Positions 22,858 to 36,400 of a stretch of 64,000 bases of DNA are shown here, piece after piece; positions within the stretch are counted from its first letter, which is position 1; every line of letters starts with the position of its first letter. This stretch comes from Emmonsiellopsis sp. PD_33 (taxonomy: Eukaryota; Ascomycota; Eurotiomycetes; Onygenales; Ajellomycetaceae): positions 153,192-217,191 of the forward strand of contig JANTQF010000023.1 in the NCBI GenBank assembly GCA_032988165.1, read 5' to 3'. The position numbers and the translations under genes are program-made. The notes below the pieces were generated by a model, which saw nothing but the letters and a program-made list of their open reading frames with translations, did no database searches and was not told where the DNA came from.

Positions 22858-23877
22858 TCACTTCCCCATCAACGGCACATCTTCCATCCTCGCCGCCTCA
22901 ATCGGCCCAATCCACGGCTCCGCATCTCCAACCCGCTGCACAACCAATCCCGCATTCCCCGGATTCTCATACCCAGCTGCCTTCTGCCGCTCATAGCTTA
23001 CCAGCCGCAGGCGTTGACTTTCCCTCGGGGTTAGCCGCAGATAAAGTTCTATGCCAGCAATATGCAAGAACAACGCAACCCACAACGCCAGGCCAAAGGA
23101 GATGTCAATATTCGCCCCGATCTGCGCGGGCTCTGCGCCGTTTTTGTCTGCCTTGACGACAGCCATGGGCTCGTAGCCGGGCGGGAGAGCCGTGCCGTTA
23201 GGAGGTGGTGCGCAGCTGGGATACGCCTGTAGGTATGAGATGGGAATGCCGTATTGTTTCCAGGTGAAGTCTATCTTTTCGCAGGGCCAGGCGACGTAGT
23301 AAGCTTCCATATGTGTGAGGATGAGCTTGGTGATTTCAATCAGCGGGCGGATTGTCACGATGCTGCCCATGTATACCATCGTGCGCAGCATCCAGGCGCG
23401 GTGCTGGTCGATCTGCAGCCGGCGAATGTTGAGGTATGCTAGCGCAATGCTGATGGTGGTGAGTACCACTAACAGGCCAAGCCCCAGCTGGGTCTCAAGG
23501 GTGCCGCCAAAGGCGTGTCGGATTATCATTAGTGCACCGGCGTTGGAGGCGAGGAAGAGCGCGATGATTATGTACCCGTTTATCCGGTGGAAAGTGATCA
23601 CGGCGTGTCGGATGGCGGGAATGAATTGGAAGATGACTAGGATCGCGCAGGGGAGGATGGTGCCAAGGTGCAGTGTTATGCCAACTCGCCGGAAGCCAGC
23701 ATGTTGGTAGAACCACTCGCCTGGGGCGCTGCCTTCTCTGTAGCGGTTGCCGATAGAGAGGTATTCGAGCCGCGCCAGTGTGAAGCCGAATAATCCGCCA
23801 GCCATTATGAAGAAGAGGATGAAGTTGTAGGACTTTTTGAAGCCGAAGGCGGCTAGAATCGAGGTCCAGAGCGACAT
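22858..23877 (-). CDS. DUF2306 multi-pass membrane protein
   Basis: A single-exon gene of 339 residues in the DUF2306 family of predicted membrane proteins. About seven hydrophobic segments are visible. The family core around 'RHAVITFHRINGYIII' carries a conserved His-Arg pair, and 'DQHRAWMLRTMVYMGSIV' carries a second conserved His; these could bind haem or another cofactor, which is inference. A Pro-rich extracellular-type loop follows, then a final membrane span and a charged tail ending 'EDVPLMGK'. I chose Met 23877 ('MSLWTSILAAFGF'). The 23-residue extension from Met 23946 is Ser/Pro-rich and unlike family N-termini. Function is unknown. It is the last gene before the transposon island. 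Confidence 0.85.
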   Translation of the reverse strand: MSLWTSILAAFGFKKSYNFILFFIMAGGLFGFTLARLEYLSIGNRYREGSAPGEWFYQHAGFRRVGITLHLGTILPCAILVIFQFIPAIRHAVITFHRINGYIIIALFLASNAGALMIIRHAFGGTLETQLGLGLLVVLTTISIALAYLNIRRLQIDQHRAWMLRTMVYMGSIVTIRPLIEITKLILTHMEAYYVAWPCEKIDFTWKQYGIPISYLQAYPSCAPPPNGTALPPGYEPMAVVKADKNGAEPAQIGANIDISFGLALWVALFLHIAGIELYLRLTPRESQRLRLVSYERQKAAGYENPGNAGLVVQRVGDAEPWIGPIEAARMEDVPLMGK

Positions 23878-25073
23878 GATGGGCTGGGAGGTGGAAGGTG
23901 GGATAGTAGAAGGGGGATTGGTATTGCAGCTTAGAGATAGAATCAAATATCACTCTGCTTGATCTGCTGCTTGTTCTTGGGATATTAGTAGGGATAGAGG
24001 TTAAATATATCATGGTCCATGGATCCCATATATACCCCTTTGCGTCGCCATACTCCTTGGCTCGGAGACATGTATAGATGGACATCGTATCCCTATCGGG
24101 CAAACTATTGACCCGTGCCATGGGTCGGACACATTGCTCAGCTAGTATGTACGTCAACCTATGACGAGACAAGCAACGTGGAAAGGCCTGCTAAGCAACT
24201 GGTACCTTTCTAATAATACGAAATTAGAAAACAGCCGCCCTCGAGAAGCGCGGTATATACTTCTTCAGCACACCTGAAAACGACAACCTGCCCGAACAAG
24301 TTATTTTCCGACAGAGCTTTGGGGCTGATAATCGGACAACGGCGAAACAGAAACGAATAATAGCGAGAAGAAGCTCATGGTTTCTGGGACCATGGGTTGT
24401 TGACTGGGGCAGACCACATGGGCAAGAAGCTTTTGCAATCCGCCCTGGAAATACGAGCAGGATGTTAAACAGATCTGGAAGCATGAAGAGTGATTCGACG
24501 GGAGATTTTCTTGCACCCTGGGCATGGCCCAAGGCGGATTTGGATAATCGGGCATGTTCAGTATGAAAAGAACCTCAATGGCAAATATAAAATAACATGG
24601 TTCTATATTTGTCGTTGGAGCGGGAATAAAGGGGTCACTGTTCTCTTCATTCCTCCCCAGCCATGATCTTGTGGGGATACTGCGGTACTCGCGTGTGATA
24701 AATCCATAGGGTACCAGAGATCCATATATGTATCTCAGTTCTCTTTCGACCTATGAGATGTCCAGAGCAGCACGGACAAAAAATCTCTTGTCTGCCGTCA
24801 GATAGGAGTGCATAGGACAGCGAATAGAGGACCGAAACGTGCCTCCTCGTTTCCTAGACTTGTCCCTTAGAAATTTCCTACTTCCCGGCGTAGTCATTTC
24901 GTACATAGAAACTAGGAATCGCCATAGATCTGGGTATCAAAAGAATATTGAACAGAAGAAGCGACAAAGTCAGGTTGCAGGTTGCGATGAGGCTTGTTCC
25001 GATTTCGCTTTAAGGTTCTGACATAGCCATATGCGTCCTTGGCAACCAAGCTTCATTCGGATGATGAGTCTTG
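23878..25073. other. Intergenic region left of the island
   Basis: Contains the promoter of the DUF2306 gene. Beyond that I see no gene. Base composition is normal for the flanks until the element boundary at 25,074. Confidence 0.55.
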
Positions 25074-25082
25074 GCATCAATT
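25074..25082. repeat. Left target-site duplication of the MULE (GCATCAATT)
   Basis: GCATCAATT sits directly outside the left inverted repeat. The right copy is GCATCAATC (59,472-59,480). Eight bases are identical, with one transition at the ninth. Mutator-like elements typically make 8-11 bp duplications. Confidence 0.88.
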
Positions 25083-25231
25083 GGGTTTGGCTAAATTGAC
25101 CCCCCCTTTTTCTAATTTCACCCTCTTTTTTTGCACTAGTCCTGATTAGGAAAAATAAGCAGTCTATTTTGACCCCTCAACCCAAGACACTAAGCCTAAT
25201 CAGGAAATATATGGTCTATTTGCACCCCTCA
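25083..25231. repeat. MULE left terminal inverted repeat
   Basis: This 149-bp arm matches the reverse complement of 59,324-59,471, with scattered differences that are mostly transitions. Shared blocks include CACTAGTCCTGATTAGGAAA and GACACTAAGCCTAATCAGGA. Homology stops after CACCCCTCA. Confidence 0.93.
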
Positions 25232-25282
25232 GTGCTTAGTCATAGGATGGAATAGCTCCAGCCTCCTGTATGCTAACTCACA

Positions 25283-27392
25283 ATGTTATCCTCTACTCTT
25301 TATGAATTGAACTACCACTATACATTATTTCACATCATATTTATTATAAATGGAAGCAGTGATATTAAATTCTTCAGTGCCCCTAGTAATTTGAGTGATT
25401 CTGATGGTGAAACCAATGAAATTCCTACTGCTGCTCTCATTATTACAGAGTATATTAAGAAAGAAGTTGTTGAGATTGATTTCTCCTCTATTTCTTCTAT
25501 AGATGAATATCTCCTTATAATACCTATACTTCTCTTCCTTCTCTCAGAAGGAGCATTCCCTTTCTATTCAGATGTTAAATAATATATTGATAACTAAGCT
25601 TACTCTTACAGTTATTCTATTATCATTTAATACTATAATAAGTACTTCTATAACCAGATTTGAGAGACTATACAGTAAATTTACCTACAGTGTGATAGAA
25701 GTAACACTTACAAATCAAAATATATAGAAATTAACAGCTATATAGTTAAGAGATCTCACATATTAATATGTAAGATAAACTGCCTATTTACCCTACAGCT
25801 CTATAATTATAGTGATGATAAGGTATTTAATCAGTTTAATGAGAATTAAATATTAATAGTATTAAATTCATTTTATAATCATAGCTTAGTAAATGAGATC
25901 ATACTACCCCTATACAGACATCAAAATATCAAGTAGGTGTTACTAGCAATAAATTAATATTTAGCAGGCAGTTTGATAGCTCATCAAATGATGATACTGA
26001 TACAGTATAAATTTAGTAGAAGAAAGAGTAGGAATCTCATAATTACTGTGAAGAATATATATAATTAGTGATAGATTATATAATAATAATGCCTGGCTGG
26101 GCATCTTCAGATACAAGCAACTCTCATAGATTTTATAGAGGATTTCATTATTTTTAACATTAAAGATACTAATAATTAGATTATTTAGGTAGTTTTCTTT
26201 CATAAAGCTTTCCTCATCTTCTTACACAATTTCCCTGAGGTCATCCTTATAGATGCTACATATAAGGTTAATTGCTTCAACCTCTTAATGATTAATATTA
26301 TTAGTTGCACATCTATGAATCACACATTTTATATAGATAGTATATTTATGCAGGAGATAATGAATTCCTATATGTAGTTACTAAACTACCTGTTATAAAT
26401 ATATTATATAACATACTAAATCTCTCATCCTACTATAATTATTAGTAATATAGATTCCTCATTTATCTCAGCATCTTTTTATACTTTACCACATATAAAA
26501 CACCTGCTCTATATTTAGCACATTAAATACAACATTCAGACATTCATTAAAAAACACCTATATAATAAAGCTCTGCACTAAAATCTTTCTAATATAATGA
26601 TTACTACCTACATCAACTTAACTTATACCTCTATTAAAGTAGATATCTCAATGTTTCTCTATGTAGCTACTGAGGAGAGATATACTATCATCTAGGAGGT
26701 TTTTTATTATAAATATCAGATGCTCTATTCTATCTTTATTAACTATTTAGTAAATCAGTAAATCCCCTATAAGGAAAAGATTGTAACAGTCTGGGTGAAT
26801 TAAATAGTTCACTATAGAAATCTTGCAACATCACAAGTAAAGAGGTATTATAAAGTAATAAAGAAAGTTCTGCCTTATGATAATACATTTCATCTTGATG
26901 ATGTGATTCTTAGTTTATACCTTTATCTTAATGTATGGAATTCAGAGATCCTCAGTGAGATTACTAGTAAAAAAATCAATCATAATTATAGATATATAAA
27001 GGTGCTATTTAAAGACTATATAACTATTATATCACCTTATATCTTCAATAAAATTCTGAATATTATAAAGCAGTTTAATTTAAATATAGATACTCATCTT
27101 CCTCTCTATACAGACTACATCTAAATCTCTATGGGACTTCTCTATATTCATATTATTCAACAACACCTCATTAATAGGATATATTTAAGGGTAGAAGACT
27201 TTAATCCATACTAGACACTTAATGTATTAGATTCAGAGTCAATTAACTACTATCTGATAGTTGATGAACTGGAGTGGATAGTGCCATATTCATATAATTA
27301 AATAACTCTAGTTGCAGTGAGCAGGTAAATTCTCTTGCAATTTAAATAGATTGATATGATATTGGAGAGAGATCAACAGGTAGCAGATCAGG
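25283..27392 (+). pseudogene. MULE transposase, 5' part, RIP-degraded
   Basis: A DDE transposase of the Mutator superfamily. An N-terminal open stretch at 25,283-25,582 is acidic and hydrophobic. The catalytic domain is recognisable at about 26,200-26,400: 'FPEVILIDATYKVNCFNLL' holds the first catalytic Asp in the 'DATYK' motif (codon 26,252-26,254), followed by a 'CTSMNHTFYI' block. Farther on are 'LPHIKHLLYI' and, at about 26,770-26,880, 'YKEKIVTVWVN' and 'NLATSQVKRYYKVIKKVLP', typical of the MULE C-terminal half. Many in-frame TAG/TAA codons at Gln or Trp positions fit RIP. The frame runs into the H1 insertion at 27,392. Confidence 0.85.
27385..27392. repeat. Left target-site duplication of H1 (AGATCAGG)
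   Basis: Eight bases directly before TAGTGTTG at 27,393. The partner AGATTAGG follows CAACACTA at 58,929-58,936. The single difference is a C-to-T in a CpA context. An 8-bp duplication is the hAT standard. Confidence 0.88.
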
Positions 27393-27823
27393 TAGTGTTG
27401 TTTTTTTTTGAGTTTAGATTGAAAAACTGCCTTGAGTGCCTGCCTGAATGGGTTTACAGGTTGGGTGTGTTTGACTAAACCCAAAAAGTTGAGTTAGTGG
27501 GTTAGAATGGGGTAACCCATTTGACCTACTACAGGTTACCTTAAAGGGCTAGTGTGGATTTAATTGCTAAATTTACCCAAAATGGATATTTATGCCTGCA
27601 TATTTCAGAAGGTATATGCACAATTTTGCAGAATATGTCATATAATATAGATATATATTGAATTTAGTAAAATATCCATATAAATGAAGATGTATAAAAT
27701 TAATATAAGTTTAATTTTAACTATCTAGGAGATAACTGAAAACACTATATATAAAATAACTAAAAATACTATATAGAAGATAACTAAAAATAACAAGCCT
27801 ATTTACATTTATTTATTTTACCT

Positions 27824-28930
27824 CTAATTATAATACCAACTTATCTACTTCTATGTGAATGAGTACTCTGAACCTTCAATATACACATTGATCTCTCTAG
27901 TTAAAAAGTCCTGATAACCTAGTTAAAGAATAGCTCTTTCAATTTTTAACTTACTTATAGATTTCAAAAACATCATAATCCTCATCATCTAAATGTTCAT
28001 TTAACTCATGAAAATCCTCATTCAAAGACTCATATAATGCTGGATCTTGATCTGATAAACTGTATGAATCAGATTTCTATTAAACTAACTTTTTCTCCTC
28101 TATCTGATTATATTCAGCTGAGGTCATGAAGATAGGTTCATTCATATCATATTAACTAGGTCATTAAATGTAGAAGAGAAGGTTGATATTATTAAGAGTC
28201 TATAGAAATTTAAGTGTCTTCTTGCCAATCTGACAGATTGCATTCATTATAGTGATATAATTCCTAAAAGCTCCTCTATAGTCTATTCTCTCCCTTAAGT
28301 TATGAAACTTTGGGAACATATCATGCTATTTTCCAATTATTACCTCAAGAGACTGGCTGAAGTCATGGAAGTGGTCCAATGAGCTCATATAGAGAGAATT
28401 GAGAATATGAGTTAGGCATGAAGATTTAATATTATTATAGATAACATAAGAAACTAGATTATAGATCAGTATCATCAGTAAATAAATATCATATATAAAG
28501 AGAAATATACTTTCATATCTGTAAATATAGTTCTTCAGACCTTAAATGTATTTGCCCTGCTCAAACAGAGTAAACATGAGAACAGTGTTTAATTTAGTAG
28601 TCTAATAGTAGTGGAATAAAATCTCTCATTTAATTATATAAGCTTTATAATCAAAACCACAGCTATGTTCTATACTCTCATTAGTAAGTAATATGATGTG
28701 ATAAGCACATGAAGTAGTACCTTCAATATCTACCTTTTATATAGAATTGAAGAGTTGATGATGGAATCAGTCCTCATTAGTAGTATAATCTCTATGCTGA
28801 GATGATGGATTGAGTAGATTTCCTCTATTAGTAGTAATAATCATAGGATAGAGAGAGCTTTTCCTATTAGTAGTAATAGTTACAGAATGAGGGGAGAACT
28901 CCATGTCCATAGTGATGAATAGAGTTGGAA
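27824..28930 (-). pseudogene. C1: unknown hAT-borne gene with acidic C-terminus (H1 copy)
   Basis: This region is the inverted, degraded counterpart of gene D in H2 (about 48,960-50,050). The match includes the acidic tail ('ELNEHLDDEDYDVFEI'), the block equivalent to 'HDLRKRIGYKGAFRNY', and the upstream segment around the 'IPSSTLQF' region. It carries many stops at RIP-type positions. The product is unknown: no catalytic domain is recognised, although the D copy retains a pair of Cys residues near its middle. It reads toward the left end of H1, as D reads toward the equivalent end of H2. That makes it part of the element and not a chance insertion. Coordinates are approximate. Confidence 0.6.
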
Positions 28931-29399
28931 GACAGAGTTGAAAGGCAGGCTTGAAAGACAGGGTTTAGAGATAGTATTAGAGGATAGACTTAAAAGATAT
29001 TGATATCCTGAGATGTTAGAGAAAGACTGTTATTATTTAATTATAGTGACTAAATGCTTGCTGAGATTTCAATTTAGATGGAGAAAAACTAGGCAGACAA
29101 GCATTACAATATAGTATTATATTTAGAGGTTGAATTATATGAGATCACCATAATGAACTGGGATTCATTATGATATATGCAAGCTATAACTAAAAAGTAG
29201 ACTTTATCATACTATTATTTATCATACTCAGATCTTACCCTTCAAATCATATTACAGAGTGTTACTTTATCTGCTCCATGAAGCAGGTAAGGAAGTATTG
29301 ACTTCTATAAATTATAATGATTGCTAAAGATTCTAATCAATGAATTTAACTTAGATTCAAACTAACAAAAACACTAGTTATAATCACTAAGAAAAGACT

Positions 29400-30335
29400 G
29401 AACCTAAGACATCAGATATTAATTTAAAATATGTGGCTATCCTCTCATTCTTAATCTTCTCAATATATTTATTCTTAGCCTTAGACAAGAAATAGCCTTA
29501 TCTGTATTCATCTCAATCATGTATTTTTAAAAGATGCTATAACTTATCATCTAATAGCTTATCTAATTCTTGAAACTCTTCATTTAAAGACTCATTTAAG
29601 ATCAGAATATGAGCTATAACTAGAGATACTAACTAAACTAGCTGTTATTTCTTTTTTCATTACTCTATTCTATTCTATGCATCTAGGGCAATAATTATCA
29701 TGGTCTTCATATTATATCAGCCTGGGCATTTAATGTAAAATAGGAGATTCACCTCATTATTGGCCCATAAGAACTTGACTACCTCCTTACTCACCTAATA
29801 AATACAATTCATGGCTGTGAAAGCATCCTTAAAGAAGTTATAATCTATTATTCTTTATCTTATCTCATAAAATCATGAAAATGTATATTAGCTATTAATA
29901 ATCTGACCCAGATCATAGAAGAACTGGTAAAAATGAGAAACTAAGATATGAAAACACTGTTAAGGCTTTAAAAAGAATATATTTTATTCATATTAATGCT
30001 CTATATCATCCATTAATTAGTAATATCATTAAATAATAAGGGTTAGTGTAAATAAATATATACTCATACACATCAATTGCTTGCTCCAGTTCTTGTGTGT
30101 ATTTTACTTGATAGTACAAAGTAAAGACAAGCACAATATTAAGCTCCATTAACTGATAGTATTAATATAGAATCTCCTATTTAATTATGCAAGCTCTACA
30201 ATTAGAACTACAGCTATATTCTATTCTTACATTAATAAGTAAGATCAAATTAGATGTATATATAGTAGTATCTTCTATATCTATATTTCTCATGCTATTA
30301 AAGGTCTGATAGTAGAACTACTCCTTCTTAGTACA
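29400..30335 (-). pseudogene. C2: tandem paralogue of C1, interrupted by the Gypsy
   Basis: A second, more diverged copy of the same gene type. Its acidic tail ('ESLNEEFQELDKLLDD') and the order of blocks up to 30,335 parallel C1 at 27,900-28,790. The Gypsy enters at 30,336-30,340. The remaining upstream part continues at about 50,988, where 51,100-51,300 resembles 28,970-29,240 directly. H1 therefore appears to hold a tandem duplication (C1 with its leader, then C2 with its leader). Coordinates are approximate and the product is unknown. Confidence 0.45.
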
Positions 30336-30340
30336 CTTAT
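30336..30340. repeat. Left target-site duplication of the Gypsy element (CTTAT)
   Basis: CTTAT precedes LTR1 and recurs directly after LTR2 at 50,983-50,987. Five bases is the normal Gypsy duplication. Confidence 0.88.
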
Positions 30341-30514
30341 TATTATGCACCTACACTCCACACCTGCACTCCATGCCATGGAGTAGCCAGTGTGCTTAGT
30401 CACACAGTTAGCTTAGTCAGGCCCTGAGGTATAAATACCCATGGGTGGCCTAGGAATTATAGGAATATAACCTTATTCTATGCAACATTTTCATCTCAAA
30501 TTATCCCAATTACA
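30341..30514 (+). repeat. Gypsy 5' LTR
   Basis: 174 bp, the same length as LTR2, running TATTA...TTACA. The expected TG start has become TA, as RIP would cause. A TATA box (GGTATAAATAC) lies at about 30,428-30,438. The LTRs differ at about 24 positions, every one a transition. Confidence 0.92.
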
Positions 30515-31699
30515 ATTAATAGCATATCTTTACAAAAGATGTAAGGTTCTCCATGAGTTCCCTGATCTTTACAACAAGTCATTATTGTATCTCCTTGCTC
30601 TCATTACTTCTACATTTCCTTTAATGGGTTTCTATCTTTTCTCTATCTCTTCTGCTCATCTTGTCTGCTTCACAGACTTCTCTTCAAAAACTATATTTAC
30701 TCAGACCTTATTCTCCTTATAGACTATACTCTATATCTAGCATCTGAATAGCTTCATCCTCATTATAAATAATCCTAATTAAATTGTATTCTCATTGTTC
30801 TCTGCATGTACTGTTCTGTTTGATCCCCTAGTGAATCTATGAATATCTACCCTAGATTGCTGAGCCTAGCAAAAGAATCTCAAGCTACCCACAGAACTTT
30901 CATAGGAATTACCTTACTATATCTATTCTAGTTGCTTACTTTCATTCACTATATTACCCCTAATTCTAAGCTACTATCATGGAAATTTGTCATACTGTGT
31001 CCAAACCACTATTTGCTCATGAATTAACTGCTTGAAGCTCCTATACAAATTCCTCATACATTTCTCAGAAATTACCTACTTTTTTACCCCCTTAAAAAGT
31101 GCTTTCTCTCTTTCCAGTTTTCATGTTTTTTCTGAGATTTTCTATGATTTTTTCCTTAAAAGAGTATAGTGCATATACATCCATCATGTCAGCACACATC
31201 TTTCAGTTACTTTTATCTTAAAAGGGCATAGTGTCTTTCTTATTTTTCATACTTTTCTACAGACTCTTCCCCTTGAAAGATCTATTTCATCTAATGATAG
31301 TTATTAATGTTAGCAGCCCTTATATCCAAAGAATCATAAAATGACCTTTCACATTCAGATAGTAGAACTTACTCATTAAATCATTGAGTATTTTAACTCT
31401 AACTTCCCTTATTATGACTCTTTGCAGAACACTATAATCATAAGAACAATGTTTATAACTAAGTAAACTATCTATCTGAACTCCCCATTTAAGTCCAGGC
31501 AGGCATTTATAAAATCATAAGGGTATACATGCTCACAAGTCAATTCACATGAAAGTTCTGAGGATGCCCAAGTGATTTTACTAATATCATCAGACTGGCT
31601 CATTAATTGTTCATCACTTAATCAAGTAGTTCTTGAATTTCATAATCACACAGATTACTTCAAACAGAGCTGCACATTTACCTACTGAAAAGAAACATT

Positions 31700-33450
31700 C
31701 TTTAAGATATTACTAATAAGATAAGTATACCTCTCACTAGGCTTAAAGTTATACTCAGAGGGCAACACCTCACTCCATTCAGCTCAGCCACCCTTGCAGA
31801 TTAACTTAGTGTCAAGTAGTACCTTGTTTTGCATTGCACTGCAGCTAATACCTATAGAGTCTCTAGAGACCTCAAATATAACTTCAACTAATAAAGAACA
31901 AGCCTCACAACTACCATTCATTGAATAGCTAGATAATATGTTAAACATGAACAGCACTCTAGCTACTACAGGCATCACTGGTGAATCCACTGATAATATA
32001 GGCTTCACCTTGCACTAGATATAAATTCTATGAGAACTGCTCTCTCACATTAGGGCTGCTGTTGCTCAGCCAGCATCAGCTCAGTTATCAGTGTAGTCTC
32101 TACCTGCACTACTGACCTTGACTACTCCATGGAAATCTCAGAACATTAGTTTTTTCTACCTCAATACACTGACATCATGAGGCCATAATGATATTATTAA
32201 TAAGGAAGGCAAGATATATTACTAGGATATCCATACATTCACCAATTAGCTTAAGATTGCTATCCTAATTAGGAATGCAGCAAGAATCTAATAGAATTTG
32301 AATTCATATCTCAAAGGAGAAGTGGAATTCTGGTAGAATCAGAAGCTTAATAATATTATCTACACAGGTCTTATTGCAACTAATAATGGAGTAAAAGAGT
32401 AAATCAAGATTCTCTAATAGTGATTTCACATTAAGAGTAGTCAAGCACTATGAAAGCTCAATGAGATAAAATACTCACTTTAGAATCTCTATAATGAGTA
32501 CAGTCTAACCTCCTATATTCTAAATGTGTCTTCAGCTGCCAAACACTATAACTAAGGAGATACTAAGTATGCCCAGGTCCTATATGTGTGGAACAACCTG
32601 GATGTTACCTTGCAAGCCATTATTGATAAATCAGAAGAGGATATAATTATTAAAGAATTCACTGAGATTATTTACTGCAAGTAGATCAACTGGACAGATC
32701 AATTTACAAATAATAATTAATATATAAATAGTATGTATAATTAGCATGAATTTTATCATAGTAACTTTACCCTTTAAAGTAATTATTATGAATATGATAG
32801 AGAATCATACTCCTACCAGTTTGAACAGCCTGCTTATCAATATCAGCTTAGGTACCAGGCACAGAACTATGCTAATAAACAGTACTGTAGCTACAGTAGA
32901 AACAATAATTAATATAATAGTAATAACAATCAATATGATAGCTGCTACAACCAGCATAATAAAAACTATCAAGGTAAAGCTCAGCAAGATTATTCTAAAC
33001 TGTCAGCTCTGAAGCAACAGCTCTAGCTACTGACATCTAAAGGTACTTCTAACACTAATTTACTCAGTAGGCAGCTGTGGAATCAGTAGTCACACAAACA
33101 AGTAGTATTCCATGCTAAGTTGCTAACCCTAAGGAATCAGAGGAGTCCATGAAAGATTCATATAGTTAGAAGATAGAATTTAACCTCTATTACAATGAAT
33201 CAGAAATGCTTATAAATGATCCACAGGAATAATTATATAATGATGATATATATAACCCAGAAGTAAATACATTTCATGCAGATCCTATAATAACTATCTA
33301 TTATAATTATAGTGAGGCCTTTAATTCACATAATAATCTATATAAATACTTGAAAACTTGCATAGTAACTCCACAGGCCTTCCATGCAAGCCCTAACTGT
33401 ACACCTCAAGTGATAGTATCTCAGTAGCCAGCTAACTCAGATACACCTTA
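31700..33450 (+). pseudogene. Gypsy gag remnant
   Basis: Plus-strand conceptual translation at about 32,160-33,010 shows a Gag-like helical core (around 'YLKGEVEFW' and 'NGVKE.IKIL', with a stop between the two parts). It is followed by a Tyr/Gln/Asn-rich low-complexity tail near 32,790-33,000. Position upstream of the protease motif and composition fit Gag. The start is not resolvable and stops are frequent. No intact CCHC knuckle could be confirmed. Confidence 0.55.
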
Positions 33451-33469
33451 TAGTTATGTATTCTGCAAC

Positions 33470-36400
33470 TAGAAATATACTATCATCATGGTGTTCTGCC
33501 AGGATGTCTTCAAGCTATTGCTAATATGTGTAGACTCTGGCTGCATAATGATACTTGTAAGTAAGAAGTTCCTTGAGTAGTAATGTGATAAAATATCACA
33601 CCTGTCATGCCTGTAAATACTAGTTAGAGGCATTGAAGACTCTACAGAATCCTCTGAAATGATCATAATTTTACTCACATTATTAGTAATTCTACTGAAT
33701 GAGAAATGTACATCAGTGCTTACTCAGATCTCAGTAGAGGCACATGTCATTAATGACCTTCATGTTAACCTATTGCTTAGCATAGATAATATGGCATCAG
33801 AGGGCATCACTATAGATTTAGATAAGAGGATGCTGTGAATAAAGTTATGTGAGGATACAGAAGTTAGGATTTTAGTGACATCAAGAAAAGACTATTAAGC
33901 TATTAGATTAGTATATTTAGATGCTAAAGTCATCATTTCACCTAGATCAGAAGTGAAAATTCCCCTTAGATGCTGTCTTGAGAAAGAGGAATATCTACTA
34001 ATAGATAGAGACTATATCTTTAATCCTGTCATATTACTACTCTAAATATATATGCAAATTATAGACTATAATCTCTCATTTACCCATATCATTAATAATA
34101 TGAATAGGCAGGTCATAATCCCATGCAGATTCTATATTAGCACTCTAAGAGAATATAATACTACTAGCATATATTTAGTTAACCTTAAGGCAGAGCTATT
34201 AGCTCTCAACCTCCCTAAATAATAACCTCAATAAGAGCTAAATAGCAACCTGAATATATCAGGGTTAATAGAGAAATCTCTGCATGCTATCAATGTCAAC
34301 CTCATAGAGGCAGAAGTAAAACTACCTAATAGTATAATAATCTATAGTGATGAGAAGACTGTAAAATACTTCATGCAGATTTACAATAAATTCTCTGAAA
34401 TCTAGGAAGATTGTAGTAATACTATGAACCTACCAGAGGATGAGTGAATGCAAATTCCTCTCTTACCACTAGAGGATTGCAAGCTCCAGATTCAAGTTAA
34501 GATATACCCTCTAGGCTAGAAGGACCATGAAGTCATAGATGAGCTCTTCAACAAATTGCATACTTAAGGATGCATGAAATGGGCAATGAACCATATCCCC
34601 TCAGGATACCCAGTATTTATAGTATGAAAGAAGGTTAATAGAGTATGAAAAGACTGTTCTGTAATTAATGTTAGGAAACTGAATAAAATAGTTAAGTCTA
34701 ATATATACTTGATGATATAGTAGGTAGAGGTTATCAACTTCATGAAAAAATATTATTATATTACTATTCTTAACTATATGAGCTTTTTCTATTAATGGAG
34801 AGTCCATCATAACCACTAATAATACTTATTAGTTGTATTACACTATGAATAAGAGATTCCTTCAGTAGTAATAATGAGATATATAAACTCTTCAGCATAT
34901 ATGTAGTGCAAAATTGACCTCTTCCTAAAGAAGTTTAAGAAGTTCATCCACTGTTATATTGATGATCTAGTCACTATGAGTGTCACTATAAAAAAATATA
35001 GTAAATATCTGAGAAAGATCTTCATTCTATTTTGTGACAAGAACATAGTTATCAATTTGAAGAAGGCATTTATTAGTTTCCCTTCAGTTAGATTACTAGG
35101 GCATAAGGTCTCATCTCTGAGCCTCATACTAATGGAGAATTAGATTACTGTACTAGTAAGAATCATATTCTCAAGAAATCTAAAGGATCTGAAGACTTAC
35201 CTTAATATAATAGAATGACTGCAAAACTATGTACCCTTTTATGCCTATTATGCAGAGCCCCTATAGATACATAAGATGATGCTCCTTAAGGATGTGCTAG
35301 TAAAAGAAAGACTGTGAACTCAATTCTCTGCCTGAACACCTCTTAGAAAGCTCATAGAAAAAGAAGAGAAGGCTTTCAATGATATATAAGTAGTATTTAC
35401 TAAGGGTCTGTTTCTAATATATCATAACAACATGTGATACCTTTTCTTCAATGTTGATGCTTCTAAACAGAGAGGCTTTAAGATGATGATATTTCATATA
35501 AAATTAGAATGAGTGCTACTCAAGAAGATATAATATGAGAAAACCTCAGACTTTAAGATCTCATCTTCATTAATTATAGTAGAGCCCATTATGTTCCTCT
35601 CCAAGATCCTCACATCAGTAGAAACTAGATACTAGTCAACTAAACTGAAGGTTATATGTCTGGTCTGAGCACTCAAAAAAATGTAACATATAGTTAAGGT
35701 CATAGAACTTCCAGTGATTATATATACTAATCATTCAGCCACACTATAAATCATCAGACAGATATTACTAACCACCTCTTTCATGAACAAGCTCAACTTA
35801 AGACTCATTCAAGCTGCTCAATACATACAGTGATTTAACCTATAAATATTTCATAAACCTGGCTGCACACATATCATTCCAGATGCCCTGTCTTAATTGC
35901 AGTCAGACATGCCTATGAACCAGGATGAGCCCCTGAAAGACCTAGCTGCTGAGATTATAGATATATTCCTAGTAAATTACATAGCTATAGTAGTTATAAT
36001 GTTTCTATAGTTCTAGTAAAAACTCCTAAATGCCTATCAGCAAGACTCAAGGCTAGCTATAATTTTAAAAGTCATAAAAGCAAACAGTGTATTACCTGTG
36101 GAAAATCAATTCAAGCTACTATACCACATCAATTCTAATGATAATCTATTATATTATGATCATAAAGATACTGTGCAGCTCTATATTCCTCAGCCTCTTA
36201 TTGATGATGTCATCAAGATCACACACTTAGATGCACACCTTAAACTGCAGTAGACTATAGAGAAGTTGAATGAGTTATTCATCTACAAGAAGACTCATCT
36301 TATTAAAGAATATATCTATTACTACCTCAGCTGCCTTCAGAATGCTACCTACTGCTATAAACTATATAGCACACTATAATTAATTATTATGAAGCCATTT

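Noticed and set aside
32746..33012. 88-codon Ile/Asn-rich open frame inside the Gypsy element
   Set aside because: It is an out-of-frame shadow of the Tyr/Gln/Asn-rich Gag tail, produced by low complexity.
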